Assembly: GCF_024713975.1 (NCBI RefSeq) | Contig: NC_091107.1 | Span: 14,745,501-14,809,500 of the forward strand | From: Paralichthys olivaceus | Taxonomy: Eukaryota > Chordata > Actinopteri > Pleuronectiformes > Paralichthyidae | Direction: 5' to 3' | Length of the DNA stretch: 64,000 bases | Part shown: one piece after another, positions 48,200-60,000 of the stretch | How the letters are laid out: every line of letters begins with the position of its first letter | Position numbering within the stretch: the first letter of the stretch is position 1 | The notes under the pieces: model-generated | What the model was told of the DNA's origin: nothing | Databases searched by the model: none | What the model saw: the letters and a program-made list of their open reading frames with translations, nothing else | Made by a program: the position numbers and the translations under genes

Positions 48200-49531
48200 T
48201 GGTGACTGACCCTTGGACTTCAAACATCAAGCTGTCCAAATATATTACACCATGCCCCAGCTGGAGGTGACACAGAAAAATGGTTTCTCTTGTGCTATCA
48301 TGGCTTTTGTGATTGTGCAGCTGTCCTCAGATGTTTTTGTGCTATGTTTGGCTGCGGCTGCCCGACACTGTCTAAAAAAGCCCCTTTCACAGTAAAGAGG
48401 AGGTCAAGTAGGAACAATCATGGAGGATGATCAAAGTTCATGTGATGGAAGTATGTCTCGATATGTTTACGTCTATATGACAATTCATTCCTCTGTCGGG
48501 TAAATGATAACAGGCAGACATGGTAGAGGCAGTAGTATTTAAATGTGTGGTTTCTGCCATGGAGCATTACGGAGAGCAGAGTGAACTCAAGCGCAAATCG
48601 AAATGTAATGTCATGGAATTGGAGGTGTTAGTGGAAGAGGCAAACGTTGAGCGACAACCAAGAAATATTACTAAAGAAAGACGATATGGGAGAGTATCTG
48701 CGAGAAAGTAAATGATGTGGGTAAAACTAAAATAACAACCGATGAAATTAAAAGGAAGATGGCAGGACAGAAGAAGAAGGTCTGGATTATTTTTGCGTCT
48801 GTCAATCCAAACATGCCCACACGAGCAGAAAAAACCCGTTCTTTCCGTCTTTTCCACGCCGTCTCCTCCTCACCACAATAACTGAAGCCATCTGTGTGTA
48901 ACACTGTGCCGATTAGCACCTACCTTTCAAACGTACCACAAGTATTATTTTAGGCTTTGTAAATCACAATGCGTGTGCTAACTTAAAGTATTTGCATCTA
49001 CTCCTTCCAATATTTTGCGCATCAAGGCAAACGTATATGGACAGCGAGTGTTCGGCACTCAATCATCAGTGCGCACTGTTAGTAGATCAGCTTGCATGTT
49101 TTCTTGTGGGTGAAATCAAGTTTGCACACGTTTTTACACAGGCAAAGTAGACCAGGCGCTTTGAACGCTGACTCAGGACAATCAGATTTCAGCTGGGGCC
49201 AGAGCCCCCTGGCCCTGGCACCAAGGTTTGTATGCCATGAAACTTGATGGACGTGTCATTGAAGAACCCATAAAATTTTCATATGGGTTCACAGGAATGT
49301 TTTTTGTCTTTCTTCAAAACCCATTGGTCTTGCTTAATAGGGTTTTCCATTAAAAGCAGCCACAAGCTTTAGGGAGGGGAGCTACTTGCTTATGCACAAC
49401 TTCTGGTCATTTCCCTGAACTTTGTATGCAGTTTCTTTTTGAGTCATTTGATCATCCTGGGTGAATAACAAACTTTTACCATCTGTCATCTGGCTCCATT
49501 AAGCACTTTTATTTGGCACATAAAGAACTTA
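48200..49531. other. upstream flank of ependymin
   Basis: About 1.3 kb with no supported gene apart from the possible Myb-domain relic at 48573-48780. Confidence 0.6.
48573..48780 (+). pseudogene. decayed Myb/SANT-like DNA-binding domain (Harbinger-type relic)
   Basis: One frame reads VMELEVLVEEAN, and a shifted frame continues IWESICEKVNDVG...TTDEIKRKMAGQKKK. The W-x2-I-x3-VN-x-VG...T-x2-EIKRK pattern is that of the Myb-like domain carried by PIF/Harbinger transposons and related MSANTD genes. The frame change and short length indicate a broken remnant. Confidence 0.4.
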
Positions 49532-49539
49532 CCATAGAC

Positions 49540-50073
49540 CAGGGATCACCAACCTTTTTGAAACTGAGAGCTATACGAAGGGCTACCAGTTTGATATACT
49601 CTTCTGAAATAACAAATTTGCTCAGTTTGCCTTTACTTATATATTATTATTAATGATAAATGATACTCATCTATGTGAAGACACTGATCACGTTAGTGAT
49701 TTCTCACAATAATTATCAACAATGACTTAACGAGGTGGGAAACAGATAATATCAATATTCAACACTTTATTTCTATTAATCTCAGCAAACGTTTAAATTT
49801 TCAGATGATCACAACATTTCATAAGAAAAATGTTCCCTTTTCAGTAGCCATTGGTAAACCCTTTTAACAAATCATAGTCAATAGTCAACTTCAATATGAG
49901 AATACAAATTTGACAGTAAAAAAAATAAATTATTAAATTTAATTAGAAACGCATATCAAATTTTAGACGCAGCTCACTGGTGAGTTGTGTTATTTTTAGA
50001 ACAGGCCTGCGGGCTACTCATGTGGTCCATGGGGGCTACCTAGTGCACACGGGCACCGTGTTGGTGACCCCTG
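49540..50073. mobile_element. non-autonomous hAT transposon, 534 bp
   Basis: Ends CAGGGATCACCAAC and GTTGGTGACCCCTG are inverted repeats, and the element is flanked on both sides by the 8-bp duplication CCATAGAC (49532-49539 and 50074-50081), the hallmark of hAT insertion. No transposase frame is present, so it must have been mobilised in trans. Confidence 0.9.
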
Positions 50074-50130
50074 CCATAGACCATTAAGGCGCATAAGTAA
50101 ATTAATATGTGGAAAGAAAGAAAGAAAGCT

Positions 50131-50505
50131 TTAAAGGTACAGTGCGTAGAATTATTTGATATCTAGTGTTGAAATTCCATGTTGCAGCTGAACACCCCTC
50201 ACCTCACCCTCTCCTTCCAAAAGTGAAAAAGAACCTGTGGTAGCTTCAGTTGTCATAAAAACTCAAACAGTGTTTAGTTTGTCCAGTCTGGACTAATGTA
50301 AAAAAAACATGGTGGCCTTCGTAGAGAGGACCCCCTCAATGTAAATATAAAGTAATTAAATATAAAGGGCCTTTTCTGGGGTAAAGAAAACTACAATTCA
50401 TACAATTTAGATGAATGAACTAGTGAAAACATCATGAGGATTATTCTCCATTAAATACCTGCCAATAGTTCCCTTTCACCTAAATCTTACACACTGGTCC
50501 TTTAA
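50131..50505. mobile_element. 375-bp MITE with TTAA ends
   Basis: Begins TTAAAGGTACAGTGCGTAGA and ends ATCTTACACACTGGTCCTTTAA, i.e. inverted terminal repeats within TTAA. The internal sequence ('gctgaacacccctcacctca', 'tagagaggacc', 'aaagggccttttct') is one I recall as a high-copy family in percomorph fish. It is non-coding. Confidence 0.85.
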
Positions 50506-50722
50506 CTACTCCACTCATGATCAGTCTTGGTTCCTTTGAACTCTCTTACCCTGTCTTTTAAGAAAGTGATCCAAACTAAACAGAAAACCTGGGTTGTTTG
50601 TATCAGGTCAACTGCATGAGCCAGGTCAGAAATGTATTGTTGTCACAATGACACTGAGCAGCTGCCTTTTTGTTCTTCTGCTCATCAAGATGTCCCTCTT
50701 GCATCAGTGTTTTCCAGCAAAC

Positions 50723-50791
50723 ATCCATCTATCTATCTGTCTATCTATCTATCTATCCATCTATCTATCTATCTGTCTATCTATCTATCTG

Positions 50792-50845
<54 letters not shown>

Positions 50846-50869
50846 ATCTATCTATCTATCTATCCATGT
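50723..50869. repeat. (ATCT)n microsatellite
   Basis: About 36 tetranucleotide units with occasional GTCT and ATCC variants. Confidence 0.95.
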
Positions 50870-50887
50870 ATATGTTATATCTACAGT

Positions 50888-50891
<4 letters not shown>

Positions 50892-50957
<66 letters not shown>
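50892..50957. repeat. (TG)n microsatellite
   Basis: About 33 uninterrupted TG units. It lies close to the ATCT tract, giving a compound simple-repeat block. Confidence 0.95.
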
Positions 50958-50958
<1 letters not shown>

Positions 50959-50959
50959 A

Positions 50960-52540
50960 TGACTCACATGATTGTTCATTTACAATAAGTGGAATTTGAG
51001 AACTGGTTTTTCTCATTACAGCAATAGATGCTGTTCCAAGTGTCAAAATTGGAAGGAAATGCTCAACAAAACTAAAAGGGATGCCTGAAACCACAAACAA
51101 GCCAGAAAATAGACTGAAAGTAAGTTTTGCCTTACAAGGGAAATTTAACAAATTGCGTGAGGGGGAATTAGGAAGGGGAGGTTTTGAAAAACGAGGGAAG
51201 CCCTTCTCTTTATGCAACCACATCATGCTTGTTCTGGGTGCACTCAGCATTTTCTTCTATTGGAGGAAGTCAAACTTGACATTTTATGAATCGTGGCTCT
51301 CCCAGTGACCTGCAGTTTAATATCTTATATGATATATATATACCATGTTAAAAAATGAGATAAATGATTCGGGATCCCCTCCAAAGTGTAACAGTTTCTT
51401 CCTTGGGTCATGCCCTGCTTTACTTTCAAGTAATCCGACTGACAGACTGACAAACAGCAATGAAAATATATTACCTCCTTGGCAGGAGTAATAACAACAT
51501 CACAGTAAAACAATAAAGACACGATAACTGCAGTTAAATAATCACTGACAAATTCAGACGCTGAAGAAGATGAAACTGTAGGCCTACCTGTCTCCCATTC
51601 AACATCTTATTAGCCTAGAGAGAATCTGATATTAGTTCATTGAAATATCTTAAAAATGTAATTATAATAAATACTTAAATGATTCAAGAAAATAAATCAG
51701 ATTTAGAGTATTCATTTATAACCTATACAGTGTGCCTTACAAACACTGTAAATATACATAATACTTAACATTTTTATATTGACTCTTGATAAAATTCAAT
51801 AGGCCTACTATCATTGTCAACACTGTAGGGGAAAGTAGCACGTTATGTGGGTAAATTGAATTCAGTTGGTCATACATGTTTTTCATGTTATCTGTAAGTA
51901 ATAAACTGTAAATCAGAGACTGGTTAGCAGACAAATGAGCTTTGAACCCTCTTTAACAAAGTAACAGTTGCAACCTATGGCCTCAGCTGTGCATAAGAAC
52001 AGTACAAAGAAGTAAAAGTACAGCAAACTCTGCTGCTGTCACCGCTATGCCAAAATGAAACTGGTACACCACAAAGAGGTAAGTTGAAACCACCGGTGGT
52101 TAGTTTTTCTATTGCCAAGGAATTTTCAAGGATTTAAAAAAAATTTATATTTTGAAACTAATTGCAAGGCTCCTCTCAGAATTCACTGAGGTCACTCCAT
52201 CCAAGACTCAAGCGTTTTTTCTTGAAGTGACTATAACATGTTTTATGACAAACCTGGTAAATTCAAAGAAATGAAATCACCCTAATCTTTCTATAAGTGA
52301 TGTTGTCTTTCTCTAGTTGTGTCTAACCTTTTTTTAATTCCCAAAAGTTGTATCATTGATTAACCTGCTCTTTTTATAAATTTTACTGTTCTACAAATGT
52401 GTCATTCCATAACATGTTGCTTGTTTGGTGAAGGTTTAGTTTGATTCAGGACAGAATTTCATAGCTGCTATGGTGATAACAATATTTATAGGCCTATTAG
52501 GTGGTTGGCAGCAAGAAGTTTCAGGGTCTTTCTGAAAAAT
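50960..52540. other. intergenic, no gene seen
   Basis: AT-rich sequence. Open frames here are under 135 codons without family resemblance, and the longest ones overlap the simple repeats. Confidence 0.6.
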
Positions 52541-52544
52541 GTGC

Positions 52545-52724
52545 AAGTTCTTCTTGTGTCTGTGTGAGTTTTCTCGGCTTCATCCCAACGTCCAGAGACA
52601 TGCAGCTGAATGTTGGTGTGAATGTTTTTTTTGTCTCTGGCCCTGTGACAGACTGGTGACCCATCCAGGGTGGGTGTACCCTGTCACCCATCCTGGACCC
52701 TGCTATAGCTAATGGATGGATGGG
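52545..52724 (+). mobile_element. LINE-2 (L2/Maui-type) 3' end fragment
   Basis: Contains the characteristic run 'ccagagacatgcag', 'ccctgtgacagactggtgac', 'ccatccagggtg' and ends in ATGGATGGATGGG, the usual tail of fish L2 elements. It is 5'-truncated and non-coding. Confidence 0.85.
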
Positions 52725-55190
52725 TATTATTCTTCTTTATGTTTTATTCAGTTCATGAAGTTTCTTTGTAGACCATTCTGAGCGTGAGCTGGCACAACTG
52801 ATCCCATTAGATTATTCTAAAAGTCAATTGTGGCCCAAGACATTCGTATTTGATTTGAGTAGAATCAAACAAATTTTAAATGTGAAGACTTGTTTGAGTC
52901 TAAATGTCTCCTGAGTTCAAACATCAATGAATTAAAGACTCATTTATTTCAGTATTTTGTTTGGTTTTCAACAAGACTGCAGAATACCAACCAGTTATAA
53001 TTCCATAGCAAGTTAGTTATCTTTCCATTTGGGTCTCATTGAATTCATCTTTGGTTGGGATTGAACTCCCATATAATTATCAACCCTGTCATTATTGTGC
53101 TGTTTTCTAGAAGAGAGAGTTTTTCACTCAGAACATGTGGGTAAACAATAAATATATACCACTTTAAAATAAGAATAACATTCAGTGCCTGATTAACATC
53201 ACGGCTTGGCCTCGGAATGGGAGAATGAGATTTGTGATTTCGTAGTGATGACTTAATAATAATAACTTTTCATGCAGCATTGATAAAGAAATGACAGTAT
53301 CATCTTCATGAAGAGCTTCACACTAGGCAGCAAATAAATAAAAACATAGAAAAAAGTCAAGACATCAGAAATGATTCTCAGTGGATTCATACACAAGAAA
53401 TAGAAATATTCAGACCAGGGGTTAGGAGTTGTATTAAAGTGTCTTCAGTTTTGGGCTTTTAAAATTAGATGGCTAAAGCTAAGATTTGGGGGAAAATAAA
53501 CAGATTTAACACAGTCAAATAGAAAAGGGAATTAAAAGAAATGCACATCTTTAAAAGTCACTATCGTAAATTGTGTTATTACTCTTGGCGCAATATTCTT
53601 TACAGGAAAATCAGTTTATTCTGTCAAGAAGTTTTTTTGTTCAGCTATAGCACATTTGTTTTGTCAGTGAAGATGACGGGGAGCCCACTTTTCTCTGTTT
53701 TGGTTTTGGGAGATTCATAAGTCATCAGCATCATGAGACTTCCCTTAAGATGAAGTCAACACTTAAATTCACTTCCTCTGGAAAATAGTTTCAGATTTGA
53801 GTAGTTTTTAAGAGCTTACCACTTTGCTGTCATGATTACTATGACTAATCAATAAAACTCTGGAGGAACAACACAGGGAATAAATGACTAACATTTAATC
53901 ATACTTTTATTTATCAGAGACAGAGCACATTAATATACATGTACATTGCCGTATGTAATAGTGTCACCCTTAAAGAGAACATATAACTAAACAGGATGCA
54001 CCAGTAAAATATAACTAGTAATTTTGAAAAGTGACTTATAGTTAGGAAGATAAAGGTTCCCATTGCTGTCATACTGACACTACTACATCATCTTTATTTG
54101 AAGAAAACCAACATCAGCCTGTCATTTCATCTGTGTGATATTAAATGTTCTATAGTAATCTTGAATACACATGATCTATAAAAATATTAAACACACGCCA
54201 AAAACAAAAAAGTTTCAATTTTCTTTGTAGCGTGACTAAGATATGCTAAAGAGAGTAAAACCACTTCCTCACCACAAGACACTTAAACGCTAAAACAGAG
54301 AGAGATAGAGAAACAGAAAAGTAAAAAAAAAACCCTGGTTTGTCATAAAGCGAAAGAAAGATCACACATATATACCGTTAATGAGCTTAACTCAAGCATT
54401 AATGTGTCCTGCTCACACTGGTGTTCACTACTCCTCCAAGGTAAGCCCATCTGACAAGTAGAAACATGAGTTTGGTGGTTTGATTATTTATGCTACTTAT
54501 GCTTTTGGACCCCAGTGTGTGTGTCCAGATATAACTGATGTTGTGGGGACCTATATCAGTTTAAACAGTAATATTATGGGGACTAGTATTAGGGCTAGAA
54601 TTAGTTAGGTTTAGTCTTTTTAAGGTTAGGGTAAGGGACTAACGAGTTTATTATGACAAGTGTCCTCATAACTATAAAATGTGTGTTAATTCTGAATGTT
54701 ATGTAAAAAAAACACAGAGAGTTAGACTGTTACTGGAATAAGTTTCATGTGCTGCAGTGCTTGTGATCATGATTTTTTGTGTGGAAGTGGGTGAGATTTT
54801 ATTATTAATAATTGGGTGAGATAATAACAGAGCACTGTCAGGCCTTTGCTGGGTGAGAAACATGTCGATTCATCAAGATGACTGTGATGACTGTATGTGA
54901 TGCAACGTAACCCTTTTTACTTCAGGCTGCAGAGCAACAAACAAAGAGGACACAGGGGTAAAAAAGTGCTTCCTTCCACATTGAAACTATTTAGAGGAAT
55001 CAAGACAACAGTTTCTATAAATGAACAACCAGGCTAACTGTAGTGTTAAAGATATTCATTAAGTTCCTCTCAGATACTATTGACTGTCAAGTTCTCAAAA
55101 AGAGAACCAGCATATTTACCCAGAGCACTGGAGCTTGTGTTGGAAGTTACACGGCAGGTCATTTATTCTAATAGCACTTGTTTGTTTCAG
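52725..55190. other. intergenic and 5' flank of the cytokine gene
   Basis: AT-rich and mostly featureless. A repeat-like segment lies at 54520-54690. A possible upstream exon of the cytokine ends at a good donor (TCCAAG/GTAAGC) at 54440/54441; an ATG at 54402 would read in phase into the 55191 exon, but this is speculative. Confidence 0.5.
54520..54690. repeat. GGGGAC/TTAGGG-containing interspersed repeat
   Basis: A segment with 'gttgtggggac' near its left end, 'gtcctcataac' near its right end (near inverted copies) and telomere-like 'aaggttagggtaaggg' between them. It resembles short fish repeats, but the family was not identified. Confidence 0.4.
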
Positions 55191-56347
55191 ATGACTGTTT
55201 GGAAGCAAGCTCTCCTCCTTCTTTGTTGCGTTCTGAGCTTCGTGGACTCTGATCCATCCCGAGTCCCCCAGAGAAATAAATATAGCAACTCCTTTCGCCT
55301 CACGAGGTCTGCCCGAACCCGGGTCCAGCATCTGCTGAAGAAATATGTGAGTACTGGAAAAAAAAAACACTGGCCACCTTATTCCTGGCCAAATTTGGAC
55401 ACATCCAGCATTAACTTTCTCTCACCACAACTCTGTTTACTTTAATAGAAGGAGCAGCAGTTGGGAAATAAGCATTTTGAGGACAGAAGCCGACAGCTAA
55501 AGGACCTGCCACTGCTTTCTACAGATTTCTACAAATGGATAAAGCTGACGGTTAGTATCTGCCTATGTTTCAAAACAGTTCCGTAAAAAATCTAATAATA
55601 GTAGTAACTGATGTAAGTTAGGGGCCACAATTTACACAGAGGGGACAATTCTATGACCCCTGGAAATTGTCTTCAACTATTTTGAGACTATTTTTTCCAT
55701 ATTGTTGAAAGAAACCAAAATCTGACGACAATGACAGAATGTCTGCTGTTGCAGAATGTAAAATTTCAAGTGGAATTCCCCTTTTTAAAAATACCAAGCA
55801 TTTAGAAAGTGCTTGTGCAACATTTAGATTATGCAACCATCTGATTGTCTGGTGTTGTCTGTGCAGGACTGGGAACGGCTGCATGCTGCTCTCAGGGACA
55901 TGCATGCCTACTGGAATAAGCTGGAGTGGAAGAGACAACAGCTGGAGAACCAGGAGAAGGAGCACATGGCGGTGCGCACCACTTTACCTCAGAGCATCAG
56001 GCACATTCAGCTGGATCTGAGGGACCTGATGAGCCAAGTCACCAGTCAGGTAGCCACAGTCTCAAATCTGCAAACATATTATCCCCTGTATAAGATTTGG
56101 GAGGAAGTGACACCGAGAGTAGTGCGATAAAAAATTGTTTTCCTGTCTTCCTCAGATGAGTTACATGAAGAGCTCTTGGATGAGGCAGACATCTCTTTCG
56201 GTACAAACACCCTTGAACCCAGAGGCCGGCTCCAAAACAGTCTGGAACCAGCGAGTGGAGGGTTACATCATTCTGAGGGATCTCGAGCTTTACCTCACCA
56301 AGCTGGCAAGAGATTTCCTTCTGCTGGCTTCTAATACACATGTATGA
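55191..56347 (+). CDS. IL-6-family helical cytokine (CNTF/CLCF1/LIF or fish M17-like)
   Basis: Exons 55191-55346, 55449-55550, 55867-56049 and 56156-56347 are all phase 0 and give 210 aa. The start used is the ATG directly after an acceptor (TTTGTTTCAG), followed by a signal peptide (MTVWKQALLLLCCVLSFVDS). An upstream coding exon of a few codons is possible, as in LIF and CLCF1. The mature chain is predicted to form four helices: SARTRVQHLLKKYKEQQ (A), DWERLHAALRDMHAYWNKLE (B), QSIRHIQLDLRDLMSQVTSQ (C) and GYIILRDLELYLTKLARDFL (D). The D-helix start WNQRVEGYIILRDLELYL aligns with the CLCF1 segment beginning FLQK. The mature part has no cysteine and no N-glycosylation sequon. Such cytokines are secreted and signal through gp130/LIFR-type receptors to JAK/STAT. 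The exact orthologue (m17/lif, cntf, clcf1) is not settled. Confidence 0.75.
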
Positions 56348-56692
56348 CTCAATACTGAAAAGCACTGTTACCCTGACAACACACGTGCTGCACACAGACA
56401 GACAAAAAAAACAAAGCTGAACAGAAAATCAGGACCAAACAGAAAAAGACAAAAACAGCTTTGATAACTTTAATCAAGCTTTAGTGATGTGGTCAAAACT
56501 TTACATGGAGCTCTATTTTAAGCAAATCAGTTTTTATTTTTTACACACTCTGCTAATATTTAAGGGCTTTCTTGGGTATTTCCCAAAGTTTCTCTCTTAC
56601 CTCTTACTGTAAGTTAGTAATAAACTCACATTACCGAGAGAACACTGTTCTTCCCCTTCAAGCTCTCTATCTACCAGACTTTCCAAAGATAT

Positions 56693-56732
56693 ATTTACTA
56701 TTTATTGACATATTTATTGAATGTTATTTATT
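56693..56732 (+). promoter_or_regulatory. AU-rich element in the cytokine 3'UTR
   Basis: Four ATTTA pentamers lie within 40 bases (56693, 56700, 56712, 56726), the last inside a full TTATTTATT nonamer (56724-56732). Such clusters mark unstable cytokine mRNAs bound by TTP/ZFP36-type proteins. Confidence 0.7.
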
Positions 56733-56832
56733 CAGAGTGGTTTGTTTTATTTCTCTTACAGGACAGAGATAAAAATGTTTTACATAAGACTTTTTTGTAT
56801 TTGATAGATACATATATATCTGTATGACTGAC

Positions 56833-56838
56833 AATAAA
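56833..56838 (+). terminator. cytokine polyadenylation signal
   Basis: Canonical AATAAA 486 nt after the stop codon, followed by a GT-rich stretch (ggaactgtggtgac). Confidence 0.7.
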
Positions 56839-57099
56839 GAGACAAAGCATTTGGAACTGTGGTGACTCTAATTGAAAAAAAAGCTTATTGCAACATCACA
56901 AGACATTCTTGGAATAATAATGATGTATATTGATCAATAGGGGATCTTATTTTATGTTGAGGAAGTTGAAGATGTTGTGTATGCGCACAGTGTCATCCTG
57001 TCAGCTGCAAACTAACAAATAACAACGACGACTTCCGAGCGGCAATCCTCCGTTTAGCTGAAAGGATTATTGTTTGCCTGGCAGATGTTTTCTGTTTCT

Positions 57100-60000
57100 T
57101 CATGTGGTGTTTGTGCGAGGGACAGTCTGCAGAGTGAAATCAGATTGAAGACAGTCAGCTGGTCGAAATGTTTTTTTAATGTCAAAACACTCTCCCTCCC
57201 TCCCTCCCTCCCTCGAGGCTTCCCACATGACATGAGAACAGCCACTGACTCACCACTAGCAGATGTCCTCGCTTGCCTTTGGCCACCTTCATCTCCGAGC
57301 CCCTGACAAAATCAATGATTCCTTCTTTGCCACGAGCCACAGCAAACCTGATGCTGCACGCCACACAGAGAGGTAACAAATAAAGACAGGGTGAGAATAT
57401 AAGCATTGGACCAGCAACAACTAATGGATTTCTGCTGGCTCAGATGAGCAGTCAAAAAGGACTCACCTGCCCGGGTTGATGTTGACGTAGTCGATCTTGT
57501 CAGCCATCATGGCTACTTTTGTCACCAGCTCGATCACATTGTTGCACTGCAGCACAACGTCTCCCTGAGGCACACAGAGCTGGATTAAAAGTGGCTCTGT
57601 GGTTGTATGTTTAACAGTCGTGACTGCTGTGTCATACTGTACCTTCTGCTTATTGTCCGCAGTGGGCATGTGCACAACAAACATCCCGTCGCTGAGAGAG
57701 CCCAAAGAGATACCTGTTAAAAGAGAAAACCTTGTTTGGACTTACTGATCTACAGAACACAATCACAAAAAATGAATCAGTATTAATAGGTTCAAAATCA
57801 CCCAATGTAATTATCCAAAACCTATGTCCTCATCTTTTGATTTGATTGTAAATTTTTATCGCTCCAGTGGAAAGTCACATTTGTTCAAGATTTTTTTTTT
57901 ACCAGGGGATGACAAGAGATCAGAAAAAATTGGTCAGAAAAACAGAAAAAATTATTCAAAAAAAAACAAACCAAAAAGTAGATTACTCTTAGTTTTTTTT
58001 TCAAATGAATGCAATACGCTTCCGTAGAGTTCAACAGACATCGTGGATCAAGGATTTCTCAGCAACCTAAAAAAATTCACATAACTGCCCCCCCTTCCCC
58101 ACTCCGGGTGGGTTTCCACCTCTCAGAGCTGTGTAGTCAATCCTCTGTTTGATCTTGGTCCTGTCCACCAGCACAGCGAAGGTGTTCGTGAGGAGCAGCT
58201 GGCGAGGCCGAGGCTTGAAACCCCTCCTATCGTATTTTACGACTGACGCACCATACTGAGGAGCACAGGGACGCACATTAGTGTTAGGCATCAAATTATT
58301 ATCATCATCATCATTTTAAAAATGTTAAGTCCCACCTGCACTTTGTCATTTCCAAGAGTCTGGATGACTTTGAGACTGATTTGCTCACGTTCTATACAAA
58401 GAAATGGGAAAGCCTCTGTTAAAGTTGCATGTTTCTGTATATGATGAACGGTGTTTGTGTGTGGAGGTAATGAATGTATTTATGAACACGTACCGAGCCT
58501 GGAGTCCAAAAACAGCCTGCCGACACTCTGAGGGTAGCTGTCTTTCTGATCTTTGAAGATCTCACTGGCTACAACTTTCTGCACCATCTACAGGAAAGAA
58601 AAAACATGAAGCTGAATCATAATGTATTACTTTATAATTTAGAAAGTTTTGTGCCTTCGGTAAACAATGTACCTGTTTTTTCCATTCAGGCTGGACCCTC
58701 CCGCAGTACTTCATGACCATGTTTCTCATGTGCAGTATCCGCAGGTGCTCAGAGGCCTGCCGTGGAATTGGCAATATAGAATTTGCATTAATAACTCATA
58801 GATTCTTACTTGTATGTACTATTACTTTTATGTGCACACTAGGATGCTCTGTGTGTGAGGGAATTTTGTACCTCAACGAGTAAGAGAGGAGGTGTCGGCC
58901 AGCTTTTGTCCAAAACGCTCTTGGGCAGGTTTTTCCGTAGGTTCTTCAGGAAGGAGCAGCGCACATGATCCAGGAAATACTCATTCTCAGGGCAGTATTC
59001 CTCATGACGGTAAATGAAGCCCTTTATAAACCTAGTGGAAAAAAAAGGACAGATACCAAGAAGGGAAGTAACGAAACATGCAAAACGCAGATTTAAAAAT
59101 AATTAAAGAAACAAACTGCAACAAAGAATCAGTCAAGCACCTGCGGATTAACTCAGCAGCCTGTCGACGCCTCCTAGCCCTCCTGCGTGCTTTCATTCCT
59201 CGCCACCCAGACTGGATCACTATCACTACATACACACATACATGCACATATTAACACCAAGACAACTTTTATACTCAGCCAGAGAGAACATCCCATGGTT
59301 AGTATAGCACAGTTTACTGAAACAGAAAGCTGAGGCCAAAACAGGCATATTGGAAATGGAAATATATTAAAAATCTACATGGAATAAAAAAAACCACAAG
59401 CATTTACAGTCAGATAGATACATGAGCTGGAATGTGGACCATTGTATCTTCAAATGAAGAATGTGCTCTTGAAACTTCCAAAATAGTTTCTATGTGCATG
59501 TACATACTTTCAACAATGATAGAAATCCAAAATCAGTATTTATCAAGAGTAAAACTGACAATAAAACATTATCTGAAAAGTAACTAAAAGTAAAGTTAGT
59601 TTGAAAGGCTAAACAAAGAGCATTAGAATTGTAAGAGAATTGAATATCCAAACATAATAACCCTGACTGAGTTCTGTGAGTAATCAACAGTGGGAGGTGC
59701 TCTGACCTGCATGCCTGATCCGTTGGTACTTGGCTCTCTCCCTGTAGCCTCTCCATGACGTCTGCAGAGTCAACGCTGGATCAAAACAAAGAAAAGAGAC
59801 TAAAGGTGGATTTATGCTTCTACTTTGAGGTGTTCCAGAGGTCCTGCTGTGGATGCCTCTGGCACAGCAGCTGATTCATAGTTCAGTGAAGGATGTAATC
59901 CACTGATTAAATATGTTGTGCTTTGCCAGGTCATGTTGAATATGCTTTAAAAATATAAAATGATTGTGTTGAGAAATATATCATTATGATAGACAGGAAG

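Noticed and set aside
50594..50999. Three overlapping + frames of 109-122 codons
   Set aside because: They consist of the ATCT (YLSI) and TG (CV) microsatellites.
55080..55190. Upstream extension of the cytokine first exon frame
   Set aside because: The in-frame extension runs through an intron-like pyrimidine tract and a TTTGTTTCAG acceptor, so it is intronic and not coding.
56572..56772. 66-codon + frame downstream of the cytokine
   Set aside because: It lies in the 3'UTR across the AU-rich element.
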